Assembly: GCA_964036295.1 (NCBI GenBank)
Contig: OZ038467.1
Coordinates: 23,130,170 to 23,194,169, forward strand
DNA: 64,000 bases
Source: Plumapathes pennacea
Taxonomy: Eukaryota > Cnidaria > Anthozoa > Antipatharia > Myriopathidae
Direction of reading: 5' to 3'
Position numbers and translations under genes: made by a program. The notes under the pieces were generated by a model. It was not told the DNA's origin, ran no database searches, and saw nothing but the letters and a program-made list of their open reading frames with translations. Shown here in pieces: positions 23,291 through 35,117 of this stretch (position 1 is the first letter of the stretch; each line of letters starts with the position of its first letter).

Positions 23291-24239
23291 CTTAATTGCT
23301 CAAAAAAGGTTATTACATATTTAGTAGGCACATTTGAAAACCTCTGGCCTTGGACATCACTTTGCCAAAAGGCCTGGGTTTGGAAGCAATTTCATCAAGT
23401 CAACTGCTACCTCTACCAGCAAAACCTCATTATTTTATCTCTAATATACGCTCTAAGATTCAAAGGAAGGTTATATGCACCCCTTCAATGTAGGTGCAAC
23501 CCACTGTTATTCAGTGAGTTGTCTTGAATGATATCATTAATGATATTCTGCCTAAAAAGTTATGAGGATGTCATGAGTAATTTTTTGTGCTAGTAATGCT
23601 TGCCTAGTAATACAGTCTAGCACTGTAACACAGCAAAAGTGTACAAAACACCCCCACCCCCTCCGCACTAATTCGGGGCATTTCTTATTTTATTAAAGTA
23701 TTCTAATCACTGATATTTTTCAAAGGAACAGACTTTATTGTAACATCCAGAGGATGCAATACTGTAAGCCAAGGCTTCAAAGCTTTCTTGTCTTGTGTGT
23801 GGTTTATATCTAGAACTTCAGCTAAACTTGCTAAAGTGTTGACCAATGTTGTGACATAGAAAACCAAACAGAAGCAGCAGGTGCCCTGAGTGTACCAAGT
23901 TTGAGCACAGTCTAGTCTGTTCTATAGAGAACTGTTTTGTATCCAAGACAAACTGTTCCGTTGGATGGACATCCTCTAGTGTTCAGATACATCAATTTTT
24001 ATAGCCCTCCATTATTGATTGGTTTTACTCAATGCTTCCGTACATTTTTTTCTTTACTCAGGAATTCAGATTTTTCTTGCTTGGCTCGGCGTTTCACAAG
24101 AACCTCCATAGGACTGGTGGGGAGGCGGAGGATCGAGGTGAGGTTCACAGAAAAAGAAGAAATATCTGCTAATCAACAACAAAAAGGCTGCTATCAGAAT
24201 GTACTCATTTAGAGCTTTCGTTTTAGTGGTCACACTTGA

Positions 24240-26960
24240 TAGTGGAGCGGATATGTGCATGGATTGTTCACTTTCGGTTAAAAGCATCAAATTTGGCAGA
24301 AAGACAGGTTTTAGTGTGCCTATCAACTATGGATACAGTGCCACCGCAAAAAATAATGGGTTTCCGAGTTAAGGCGTATTTTCAAAATGGCCGCCATGTT
24401 GGACCGGAAGTAAAAGTACATAGACTGAACCGTACATTTGAACTATCTTTTTTATTATTTGAATCACTTTCAATCAAAGATAGGAACAATAAAAACGTGC
24501 AAGTATCATGTTTCGAAGAAAAACTTTGGGTTGACAATATAAAAAATGCTTTTAAAATGGCAATCTATACAGACCGGAAGTGAAAATTATTTTTAGCGGA
24601 AGTGGTCAAAGTAAATGCTTTTCTTTGTGAGCTTACCGTGTTTGTCTGTTTTATTATCACAGCCATGATAGAATATTTACCAATACATATTCTAGTTACA
24701 ATATTGGCTCATCATCTTAACACTTTCACTCCCAAGTTCAAAATGCAGATTCTCCCAACTTTTAAAATGTATGAGTCATGTAGTGAGAACTGATAGTTCA
24801 ATCAGCTATCACCTGGGCAAGGCATCAAAAGCCAAGTTCTCCTTACTATAGTATTCGGCTTTCAATAATCGTAGAATGTTTCGTTTCGTCTATAACAAGT
24901 ATGCAATACAGTTTGAAGATTGCGTTAACCCTTTCACTCCCGAAAGTGATCAACTTCGATTTTCTACTTCAGTTTCTCACCAGAAATATGGTAAGGGCAT
25001 AATATTCCACGGATTCGACTATACAAGAGACAAGGTAGTTCTCAGGCTGAAAATGCGTCGAAGTAAATCATCTTTACGTAGTACATTTCTGTTGCCGCAC
25101 TCATCAGTGCAGGTCCACGGAGCAGTCAGTGTAAGTGAGCCTTCACGTAGGAACAGCTTGCTCGACATCCTTTCTTACAGCCGCATCAAATGATTTTGCG
25201 GAGTTTTGCATCACTGGCACGCGGCTCTTTTATATACAAAACGAGTTCCGCAAGCACATTACCCTCAGAACGTTGAATTTCCTCATCCTCGTCTATGACT
25301 GTCCTTGTCTTCTTTTACAACAAGGCTAGACAAGTGGCGCGGTATCCTCCGCTAATGAGCTGATCAATTCGAAACTCCAACAATGTTACCGTCAAATTCC
25401 TTATTATCGGGTTAAAAGGAATTGTTTCGGAACGATCGATTTTAGCCATGTTTATGAGCTTTCAGTGACATTTGCTTTTAACCTCGTTTGATTTCTACAT
25501 TGTCCTTTCTGGTTGTGAAAATCCATTACATCCGCACAGAGTTTACAGTGTTTTACACGGACTTGCCGTTTTGGAGCGATCGTTGGACTAATTTCGCCAT
25601 TTACGAGCGAATTGCCGAAGTCACGTTTTCAGTCACGCTTCTTGTTTGATTCTACCACTGCCCACCGCGCGGGCTCGGATATGACGTGTGTTCACGCGAA
25701 ATTGACGTGTGTGTTTTTTACTTGTAGAGTTGAATTGCTGATTGTTATGTTGTAAAGTTTACACTTTGTTTCACCTCGGAAATACATCTTGTAAGTCCTC
25801 AAACTGTGTTATTACGACCGTTCCATCGTTTGGGAACAGGAATACTAAAATGCCCGTCTTCAAGGCTGAATTCAGTGGTCAAACGCCCCACCCCCGGGAC
25901 AAAACATCACGGAGAAAGGGATAATAAAATAGCCTGAAACTTTGACTTTTAAGTCAATTAAATTTTGTGAAACGAGCATACGAGATATTGTTTCTTTGAG
26001 CTAGTTATCCGATGGTTTGAAATATTCCTTTGAAGTATTAAATACGAGTGATTTGCGAAGATCTATAAACTATAAACGTACTGCATGGGCAAAGAGGAAT
26101 AAACTCTCGACAAGGAGATATTTTCTTATCGATTCGTCACGGTATGTCGGTAATAAACGTCGGAGTTAAAGTCGCCAGGGCAATGTGTATTTGTTTATTT
26201 ATCCAGTTATAAAACCAGTACCTTGATCGAGGCAACGATTCAAAATCTTTACGCACTCAAAATCTTTTCTGTTTTTATCGAACGGTGCAACACTTGGAGA
26301 TCGATCTTCCATGTACAGTTACAACAAATAAACTTGTGCTTGAAGATTTCTTTCAACACACACACCAAGGGCACAGCTAACTGGTTTTGCGTAAAGTGGA
26401 GTGAAATTAAGGGGACCAGTCTAGACCCGCCACTGAATTCAAAATTCCCACTCTCTGTCGAAGAGGTGAAATCGACTCCACCCCATGGACAGAGCCGTCT
26501 GTCAAAGTCCCGTCTCCCAGACAAACGAGAGCGTCAAATCCCCCTTTCGAAGTATCGAATTGACCGACGCAAAAGCTTAGCTAAAAACCTATCATCCTGT
26601 CATGCAAATACGCCGTATATTTCGGGTACAAAATTAATCACATACAAAGCATGCAGCGGCACTTTCTGCGGATGCGGTAGAATTCGATCGCATGTTGTAC
26701 CTGTCTTCGACTACCTTCTCGACTACCTTCTGAACATGTAAATTACATTTAAAGTCTAAATTCCATCAATGTCGAATTCGACTTCCAGTCAAGATGGCGG
26801 CCATTTTAGAAACCTCCTTAACTGGATTTAACAGAAAGTTTCGCGATGGCACTGTATCAGATATTTATTAGTATGACAAAATGTATATTTCCTGCAAGTT
26901 TGGTGCTTTTAACCGAAAGTGAACAATTCGACCCAAATTCTGCACATATCCGCTCCACTA
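24240..26960. mobile_element. 2.7-kb element with about 180-bp inverted termini
   Basis: The left end begins TAGTGGAGCGGATATGTGC and the right end is its complement. The inverted similarity runs about 180 bp inward on each side and includes AAAATGGCCGCCAT boxes. The flanks are two halves of the 89-bp satellite unit found just downstream, and both ends abut TGA or TA, consistent with a short target duplication. The interior carries TTAA-MITE fragments (24721-24850 and 24925-24992) and short ORFs, but no transposase was recognised, so it is non-autonomous. Confidence 0.6.
24721..24992. mobile_element. Fragments of the TTAA MITE family
   Basis: 24717-24850 is a 5' part of the family (TTAACACTTTCACTCCCAAG onward), broken after CTTACTATA. 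24925-24992 is an inverted right-end fragment starting TTAACCCTTTCACTCCC. The 105-codon ORF at 24876-25193 partly overlaps the second fragment and is not considered a gene. Confidence 0.5.
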
Positions 26961-26984
26961 TGACAGCTTAGGAGTTGAAAGTGA

Positions 26985-27432
26985 ACACACTGTTATTAGA
27001 ATATACTTATTCAACTGAAGTTGAAAGTGAACACTGCTCTTAGAACTGTGTGCTCATCGAGAGCTCTTATTTCAGTAGTTACACTTTAAATTTCATTTGA
27101 CAGTTAAGGCGTTGAAAGTGAATACTACTACTAGAATGTACTCATTGAGAGCTTTCATTGGAGTGGTCACACCTTTAGGTTTCATTTGACAGTTCAGGAG
27201 TTGGAATTGAACACTGCTATTAGAATGTACTCATTGAAAGCTTTCATTGGAGTGGTCACACCTTTAGGTTTCATTCGACAGTTCAGGAGTTGGAATTGAA
27301 CACTGCTATTAGAATGTACTCATTGAGAACTTTCATTTGAATGGTAACACCTTTAGGTTTCATTCGACAGTTCAGGAGTTGGAATTGAACACTGAATTAG
27401 AATGTACTTCTTGGGAGCTTTCATTTTGAGCG
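26985..27432 (+). repeat. 89-bp tandem satellite, about 5 copies
   Basis: The unit runs AGAATGTACTCATTGAGAGC, then TTTCATTGGAGTGGTCACAC, CTTTAGGTTTCATTTGACAG and TTCAGGAGTTGGAATTGAAC. The three downstream copies are nearly identical and the upstream ones diverged. A single unit precedes the 24240 element (about 24195-24238), and an inverted partial unit occurs at about 42172-42212. The array directly abuts the first recognisable exon of the PNPLA pseudogene. Confidence 0.8.
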
Positions 27433-28551
27433 GTTACTCACACGTTGTCGTCGTTATACGCAGGGGTCTCTCCCATGTCGGGGTAATCAAAGCTCTTGAG
27501 GAAGGAGGTAAGTTTAGTTCTGCAGTAAAGTGCTAAAAGAAAACTTAAACGTACACGAGGCACCGGTAATGATAAAGATTTGAAATTCAACATATAGGGC
27601 ATTTTCCTTGTGGGTAGAATCAAAAGCGATTCACAGTTAGCATGTGAGATTGAACCACCGATAATATTGATGTGTAAGTAATCATGTTGGTGATTATAAT
27701 GAAGTCGGACTTTATGGGCCCCATGTTACCATCAGTCGTTTGATTGCAGACCAACTCAGACTCCACACAAGTCTTATACCATTCCTCAGATGGTTTTGTT
27801 TTAGCAAACATCGAGTTTTCACCTTGCGGGACCTTGCCGAAAGCACTAATAGATTATTCATCCATGGTGGAAAGATAAGTCATTGATAAACGTAAAAAAT
27901 TCGTTAGCGTCTTATACGACATTTTAAAACCAGCTTATTGGTCTTCTGCCTTTATTGATCCGGCGCTTGCCATCATGCGTTGCAGGCATTCCTATCGACA
28001 TGGTGGGTGGGACCAGCATGGGCTTCTTCATTGGAGCAGCGTTGGCCGTAACTGGTGACGTCACGAGGACGTGCGAGATAGTGCGCGATTGGTCCTGGGT
28101 AAGAAAGCTAGTCACAATAAAGTGACTTTAAAAACCTTCCGCTGTCACTGCTCCAAAGTTGTCTGTTAGAACTGACTGTACTGGGACGTGTAAAGACTGT
28201 CACTGTCACTTTGATTGCCCCTGCATTTGTAGAACTTGTGTGAACAGTTCTCAGCACTGAACAGCAGTCCTCGTTTTGATGTTCTCCAAGGCTCAAGCAC
28301 TCAGGAGTGCGGTCTCTTTGTCCACTGGATATGACGTCAATACTCAAGGTCGGCCTGACTAACCCCTTTACTTCCATTTTTTCTGTTGAGACTCGGTTCT
28401 CGAAGTTGTTACGCAGTTTCGTGTTTTTTTTCTCTTCTGACCAAGTGTCAACTTGTTCCCATGCAGGAAGTGGCTTCAAGGGAAGCATTCGGAGCTCTTT
28501 CGGAGAAAGACAGATTGAGGTATTCTCGTTTTCTGCCTAAATTTGTGTGCA

Positions 28552-28830
28552 GTCATCAGACATGGGGGACGGTTAAGCCAAGAGACAATGTTGTAAAAGA
28601 CTGTGTTGACCAATACACTTATCCCTGTCTCGTCTGTCCAATCCATTCAAACCACTTGTCCACCCGCTCATACACTACCCCCCCCCCCCCCCCCCCCCCC
28701 ATCAGACATGGGGAACGGTTAAGCCAAGAGACAATGTCGTAAAAGACTGTGTTGGCCAATACACTTATCCCTGTCTCGTCTGTCCAATCCATTCAAACCA
28801 CTTGTCCACCCGCTCATACACTACCCCCAC
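28552..28830 (+). repeat. Tandem duplication flanking a poly-C run
   Basis: A block beginning ATCAGACATGGGG and ending CGCTCATACACTACCCCC occurs twice (about 28555-28680 and 28701-28828), separated by an uninterrupted run of about 20 C. It lies in an intron of the PNPLA pseudogene. Proline-rich ORFs here are low-complexity artefacts. Confidence 0.8.
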
Positions 28831-29925
28831 CCTCCCCTCCCCCCCCATCCCACCCGCCCAACACAACTGCAACTGCAACTTTCAATCTCTCTCACAGGAC
28901 TTACTTCTGCCTTACATCTTTATCCACTACGGACATCGCATCTTCCAGAATGAGAATTCAAATGGACGGTAAGCGGAGAGGAAAAGTGTGACTTATAGGT
29001 GGTCAAATGATAGAAAGTTTGTTTTTGACGCTCTAGCGGTTTTTACATTAGCTTGTTTGTTTTATGTCCATGAGTGTTCGGTGTGGTAACATCTAAGACC
29101 AGACTTGAGTTTCTGGTGTTGTTTTTTGTGTTCTCAGCTTTCTTGTTAAATTTCTGTCGTTTTATGTTTCCTCGGATTCTTGTTGAGTTTCCGTCGTTGT
29201 TTTGTGTTCTCAGCTTTCCTGTTAAGTTTCTATTGTTTCATTCTGTTCCCATTTCCCCATTTTCTCACCAGGCGGTTACGTCAATAATCCGCCTGGTGAG
29301 TTGCGGCACGACTTTTGTGCGTCTGTTATGCTTCCCTATTTGTTGTTTGTTTGTTTGTTTGTTTTGTTTTTTTGTTTACTTATTTGTTATTTTGTCCTCA
29401 GCTGATGTTATAAAGAACATGGGAGCGAAGACGATAATCGCAGTCGACGTGGGGTCAGAGAATTCCGGGAAAATGACAAACTACAGCGAGACTTGTCGGG
29501 ATAGTGGCTGCTCTGGAATAAGTGGAATCCTTTTGCAGAGACAGTCAGGGTAAGATGTGGGCTCCCTTAGGTGCAGTGCTGGAATCAGGCCGCCTGCCTT
29601 GCGTGCAGAAGTATGTTTTACTAGCAATTAAACATATTAGAGCAAAAAAATTGTGACAGCCCATACACTCTTGCGGACCTCATTAGCCTTAAGTTGCATT
29701 AGCCTTAAGTTGGCACAGGTTCTGTATTTACCGAGTGTGATTTGTTTAGGTTTCGGGCTTGGCTGAGTTTCCGTCTCACGTGGCCTACGTGTCTTGCGTT
29801 CAGCGTTGGAGGAAGTGAGAGAATGTAGTTATTGCGAATACGTACGACCGCCAATCGAAAGGTGAGCTAACATCTGTACAGTTCCATGGATCTCTTTTGC
29901 TGCTATTGACAAATTCAGTCGAGTT

Positions 29926-29930
29926 ACAGG

Positions 29931-29961
<31 letters not shown>

Positions 29962-30095
29962 AATTTTGTAGTTAGTATCATTATTAATGTTATACTATTG
30001 GAAATTATTTAATGAGCTGTCATCGTCCGGGTGAAAGTAGTCATTTTAAGACTGTTGTTGGTGACTGATCTTTTGTTGTTGTTGTTGTTGTTGTG
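29926..30095 (+). repeat. (GTT)n microsatellites
   Basis: Two runs of GTT/TTG triplets (about 29931-29959 and 30073-30093) in an intron of the PNPLA pseudogene. Confidence 0.8.
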
Positions 30096-30574
30096 GTTGA
30101 CTGTTTTATTTTTCAAGATTCAAGACGCTAGACTTTGGGAAGTTCGAAGAAATAATGGTAAGTGGTTCAAAGAAATAACTGTATCAACCCTTTTACTGAG
30201 TGGCAACGCAAATAATTTCCAAGTCTAGTCGAATTGAACCTTAAGGTGTGGCTGCTCAAATGAATTTTCTATACGAGTACATTGTAATAACAGTGTTCAT
30301 GCTCGTGATCAGTTTATTTTGTGCATCTTTTACTCGTTACTTTAGGTACAGGCAGTCTCTTGAGTGAAAGGATTTTAATAAAGTTTTCTGCTTTTTGAAC
30401 AGTTTTCTCTTCATTAACTAAGCGTTTTCGCTTTAAGATGTCGGCCATCACCACGCAAAGATCGTGTTCAAGAGTTGGACCCAGGGCGACCAACCGTCGG
30501 AGGTTTAAAAAACAGCATCAGCCGTAAGGTGCGAGAAATGTCCCTTGCTACTGCATCTGTGTCTGTAACTGAAC

Positions 30575-31581
30575 AGAGACCTTAAGCAACAGGACGGGAG
30601 TAAAATTCACGCTCAGACAATCATTGCGCATGCCCGAACATGATAGCTCCCCCGTCCTGTCCCGTCACCGACGTCAAAACAAGTGATCTCACGTCGTGGT
30701 GGCAACGTCGTATTTTTTTCGTTTATTTTAGGCCAGAAAGATTGTGTTTACGAGCTGAAACCTAAACAAGGAGTACTCAACATCTTCTAGAGCCGAGTGA
30801 AAGGTACTTCAGCCTTTTATTACGGAGTATATCGGGATTTACGAGCATCGCTTTACCGCAATTGTTTGAGTGATTTTGCAGTTCGTACCAGATTTATCGG
30901 CGGCCAGGAAAAGCAGATTATTTGTCCTGAATTCTTTCCTTATAATCGAGTATCGAGTATCGGAAAACATGTGTTGTTTGCTTACGAGTCCTTCGGTCAA
31001 TAAATCGTTTGTTTGCTGCATGCGTATGTTTTGATGTATTAGTCCGAATTCTGATCTTCACAACACATTTAGCTGTCAATGGAGACTTTTGCCCGCTGAA
31101 TGTGTCCTTAATTCCTTGAGCTTTGTCATCGTCGCACATGCAAGTTTTGCACATACGGCAGGAAGAAATTGAAAGAGTTAGTCATTCCAGCTTGTACTGA
31201 GACTGTAAACATGTCACGAAAAGCTTTCTGACGGCACTTTTAATGTTTATCCTCGATGAACTAACGATTAAATACTGTTAGGCAGGTTTCTTTCGAACGA
31301 AACTGCACTCGACAGAAGCGGCTTTTAGAAACGTTTTACTTTGGACAAAACCAGCAAATTCATGGGGACCAATGTTCTACAGTCATAAGCCTTGATCATA
31401 TAAATCGATAGTATTTTACTATGGGACAATAAAACTAATCAGCTTATCCGGCGTTCTCTTCAGTCGTCGTGCTACTGCTTAAGTACTTGGAACATGCATG
31501 ACACGACCGCGTTCTCTGCCCAATCCTCTCGCGGATCTGCCGTCGCCGTCGCGCTGTCCCGTCCTGTTGCTTAAGGTCTCT
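30575..31581. mobile_element. 1.0-kb element with 25-bp terminal inverted repeats
   Basis: It starts AGAGACCTTAAGCAACAGGA and ends with the perfect complement of the same sequence. It separates two exons of the PNPLA pseudogene (30438-30508 and 31736-32034), so it inserted into an intron. No transposase-like ORF is present. The target duplication is not clear. Confidence 0.65.
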
Positions 31582-32093
31582 AATGTCTTGTCACGACGTC
31601 GGGACACAAGGATGCGCACTTGAACTTTTCAGGAATTACGTTTTTTTTTACGACTGGCGGCCGTACGCTGTTTAGATTTACTTTGCAACTGATTGTTCTC
31701 TTTATCATCGTTGTTGTCGAAGCAGCAAAGTCAACTGGGCTTCACAGACTTGTCCGAGGAGACTTCGCGGATTGACCAACCCATCCTGAGCTCTCACTTT
31801 GACTGGGGCCCGAGTTCTTACGTGGACGGACTTTTCAGCGGCGGCGTGGCCGAGTCACGTCACATGTTCCTACTGTCTGAAGACGAGGATGAGGACAGAC
31901 CAATCCGCTGCAGGCCGCGCACCGGCTCGCTCTCAGAACACGAGGACCTGTTGGCCCTCAAAGCCCAGGCCCGCGCGATCCAACAGATGGAGGAGAGGAA
32001 TCCGCCTCTGAGTTGGGACAAGGCCGGATATGACGTAAGTGTTGCCGTCTTCACTCCGGTTTTCTCATATATGTTGTCACTTATGAGAATCAA

Positions 32094-32589
32094 GGGTGCA
32101 TTCTTTTGGGACTTTTGCGTCTATTTCTATTCCGAAATGTAATAGCAGAATCCACAGAATATAGCAATTCCCAAAAGAACAGACTTTGCACTATTCCGAA
32201 TACAGAATAGCTGACGAGACAAAATTTCTGTCTATTCCGAATAAACCGGCGCTGTTCCGTTTAGTCCGTCAATTCTGATATCCGGAGCAGAATGACGGAA
32301 TACCATACCCGTTCATTCGTAAATCATAATAGGTCCCAAAGGAACACGATTACCGTTTATTTACCGATTCACCCCAGGAGCAGAATGACGGAATACTATA
32401 CCCGTTCATTCATAAATCATAATAGGTCCCAAAGGAACACGATTACCGTTTATTTACCGATTCACCCCAGGAGCAGAATGACGGAATACTGTACCCGTTC
32501 ATTCATAAATCGTAATAGGTCCCAAAGGAACACGATTACCGTTTATTCCGGAATAGTAATAGACAGAATAGTCCCTATAGAGCGCACCC
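32094..32589. mobile_element. TIR element with an internal 93-bp tandem repeat
   Basis: The ends are inverted: GGGTGCATTCTTTTGGGACT on the left, and the complement of GGGTGCGCTCTATAGGGACT on the right. The interior has three 93-bp units (about 32286-32560) starting AGCAGAATGACGGAATAC and including AATAGGTCCCAAAGGAACAC, plus ATTCCGAATA motifs. The 93-bp period is a multiple of three, which creates a spurious repetitive ORF. Confidence 0.65.
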
Positions 32590-32752
32590 CAGGTGAACAG
32601 ATTGAAGAGAAAAGCGTTTTGATTGATGTCTTTTCTTATTTGGTTTTGCAGTGAGTCTGATGATACTCACTTGAGAAGACGAGTAGGACAGCTTATAAGA
32701 GGCACGTCAGAACAATAAGGCGGTCTTGTTCTTGTTCGTGTACGTGTATATA

Positions 32753-33196
32753 AACAATAAACTACTTTTGGCTTCGGAAGTATGCACGGATAATTGTCCG
32801 AGGATATTATCTGTGCTTATTATATAGACACGAGTGTTTTAGTGGAAAATATACCGTGCGTAAAATCCATACGAAACTACATCCGGGACCCGAGTGGCGT
32901 AATTTCCATATCCTCACTAGTGAGGATATCGTTGGCATCATTTCCCGCTTTTGCACGGTTGGTTGTTTGTGCAAATTCTCGTAAAACACTCGTGTCTAAT
33001 ATAATAAAAAGAAAATTACACGGCGGCTTGAAGATATGGATTTTATTTTCTCGTGGTAAAAACAATATTTTACTCACTCGCGAAGCGCTCGTTCGTAAAA
33101 TATTGTTTTTACCACTCGAAAATAAAATTCATATATTCGTGCCGCCGTGTAATATCCTCTATATATTTCCGAAGCCAAAAGTAGTTTATTGTCTTT
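32753..33196. mobile_element. Palindrome-rich MITE, about 440 bp
   Basis: The ends read AATAAACTACTTTTGGCTTC and its complement. Inside are nested inverted repeats: GACACGAGTGTTTTA against AAAACACTCGTGTC, and TGGTAAAAACAATATTTTAC against its complement around 33055-33110. The ORFs on both strands arise from the palindromes. Confidence 0.6.
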
Positions 33197-33391
33197 ATTA
33201 TCCTTCAAATATTTCCTCTCGAAGCGCAAATAACGGCGCGGAAACTGTTTCTCTCTGTTGCTCTCTGGAACTGCTTTTTGACCAATAAATTGATGTCCTC
33301 CTCAGTAGTCATCTTGTAATGATTTTTGTGACTAAACAAATAGAACTGTGTTCGGATATTGTCAATAAACAGCGTTAGTTCGCCAGGCGGG

Positions 33392-33426
33392 GGTTATTCG
33401 CTGATAACGTCCGCTCACGAGCGGAC
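33392..33426. other. Short perfect hairpin
   Basis: ATAACGTCCGCTC and GAGCGGACGTTAT are perfect inverted 13-mers separated by two bases. It could be an element end or a cruciform. No neighbouring gene requires a terminator here. Confidence 0.5.
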
Positions 33427-33512
33427 GTTATTCGGTCACGTGTCACGATTCTACCAATCACGCGCGGGAGGAAATATTTGATGGGTCATAAACGCCGGTC
33501 ATAAAATGGTTT

Positions 33513-35117
33513 TGACTAAACTGGATACTCCAAAATCAGGTTTCCGAGAGGAAACTGGGACCGAATCAAAAATTAAATTTTCGTCAGCTCGGACCTTGTT
33601 CCGAAAACAGTACGACAGTGACGTTGATGTTTTGAAAGTTTGTTTGGCGCGCATTAGCAAGTCCGTTCGGCTGGCCGCGTCGCGCCGCCTGTGTTCCTTT
33701 TTACGCGGACGTGGAGGTCAATTCCAAATAAAACTGAAGCGGCTCAAGACATGAGTAGAAACTGTAACCAGTCAACACCAGATACACACAAGAAGCATTG
33801 TAGTCGTGAACGTGAAAAGGACAATATTACTGTTTATTTGTAAAATTTCGGGTCAGCCGGCCATTTGCTCGAGAACACAGTGGTTTTGGATGAAAATAAC
33901 TTATCTATATAAGCATCCTAATACAGTAAATACGGATAAATATCTACATATTTTTAGAATACGTTGGGAATCTGATCCGTCTATAACTGTTGGCTTCTAT
34001 GGGCTTCATTATTATTCCTATTTACTTATCATTCCTGTGGTGATTTTTGACAGTTCGCACCTTCACGCGGAATGCTTAAATCTTGATTGCATGTCTTATC
34101 GTGAATGCGTTCGTCTTCTGGAGTTAAGACTGTAAGTATTTTCTCCCCAAGCTAATTTTTTCCTTCTAAAACCTTTCCAGTGCCGAATTTTATTTGACTG
34201 TCTTCCGGTGTTAGATGCTTCAGACGAACCGAGGTCGTTTTTTTGTGAACAATGTTCGTAAACGGCTCCGGACGACTAACACAGAAGCATCTAACACCGG
34301 AAGACAATCAAATAAAATTCGGCACTGGAAAGGTTTTAGAAGGAAAAAATTAGCTTGGGGAGAAAATACTAAAGAAGAAAGGCTTGTTCTGGCTGATCTG
34401 GCACAGATGAATATTGACACCGAAGATAAAAAAATCCCACCGCGTGAACTGTTCCGGAGAGCGATTGAAACGGCTTGTGTACGATCCTGTGTTTCTTGAT
34501 CAGTCTTAACTCCAAAAGACGAACGCATTCACGATAAGACATGCAATCAAGATTAAGCATTCCGCGTGAAGGTGCGAACTGTCAAAAATCACCACAGGAA
34601 TGATAAGTAAATAGGAATAATAATGAAGCCCATAGAAGCCAACAGTTATAGACGGATCAGATTTCCAACGTATTCTAAAAATATGTAGATATTTATCCGT
34701 ATTTACTGTATTAGGATGCTTATATAGATAAGTTATTTTCATCCAAAACCACTGTGTTCTCGAGCAAATGGCCGGCTGACCCGAAATTTTACAAATAAAC
34801 AGTAATATTGTCCTTTTCACGCTCACGACTACAATGCTTCTTTGTGTATCTGGTGTTGACTGGTTACAGTTTCTACTCATGTCTTGAGCCGCTTCAGTTT
34901 TATTTGGAATTGACCTCCACGTCCGCGTAAAAAGGAACACAGGCGGCGCGACGCGGCCAGCCGAGCGGACTTGCTAATGCGCGCCAAACAAACTTTCAAA
35001 ACATCAACGTCACTGTCGTACTGTTTTCGGAACACGGTCCGAGCTGACGAAAATTTAATTTTTGATTCGGTCCCAGTTTCCTCTCGGAAACCTGATTTTG
35101 GAGTATCCAGTTTAGTC
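33513..35117. repeat. 1.6-kb inverted duplication (palindrome)
   Basis: Left arm 33513-34221 and right arm 34284-35117 are near-identical inverted copies around a 62-bp spacer. The right arm keeps about 130 bp (34369-34500) that the left arm lost. Each arm contains the same 82-83-codon frame (33506-33754 plus, 34877-35128 minus) differing at only a few residues, followed by AT-rich sequence and a second shared frame. None of these ORFs shows a domain I recognise. The high arm identity implies recent duplication or ongoing conversion. Confidence 0.8.

Larger units (their letters stand above)
27464..32034 (+). pseudogene. PNPLA6/7-type lysophospholipase, decayed and 5'-truncated
   Basis: Remains of the patatin-like phospholipase domain and C terminus of a neuropathy-target-esterase family gene (ER membrane lysophospholipase). 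Exon matches: 27464-27507 (GLSHVGVIKALEEG), 27986-28098 (nucleophile motif GGTSMG), 28328-28385, 28467-28519, 28898-28968, 29272-29295 (GGYVNNPP), 29402-29549 (MGAKTIIAVDVGS), 29750-29861 (HVAYVSCV), 30118-30157, 30438-30508 and 31736-32034 (GFTDLSEETSRID). Lesions: a 1-base insertion near 28917; no exon between 28969 and 29271, so the catalytic Asp segment is missing; a frameshift followed by TAG near 29485-29495; a frameshift near 29810; frame loss at the 30157 junction; and apparently mutated splice sites around 28328-28385. The cyclic-nucleotide-binding N-terminal half is absent, replaced by the 89-bp satellite. The last exon is fully open. Confidence 0.75.

Noticed and set aside
26223..26741. 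172-codon ORF
   Set aside because: Needs a non-ATG start, lies inside a non-autonomous inverted-repeat element, and shows no domain or splice context.
28386..28991. Proline-rich proteins
   Set aside because: Produced by the poly-C run and the tandem duplication; the true coding relics here are short PNPLA exons in other frames.
32292..32654. Threefold repeated 31-residue protein
   Set aside because: The 93-bp tandem unit inside a TIR element is divisible by three, which opens the frame trivially.
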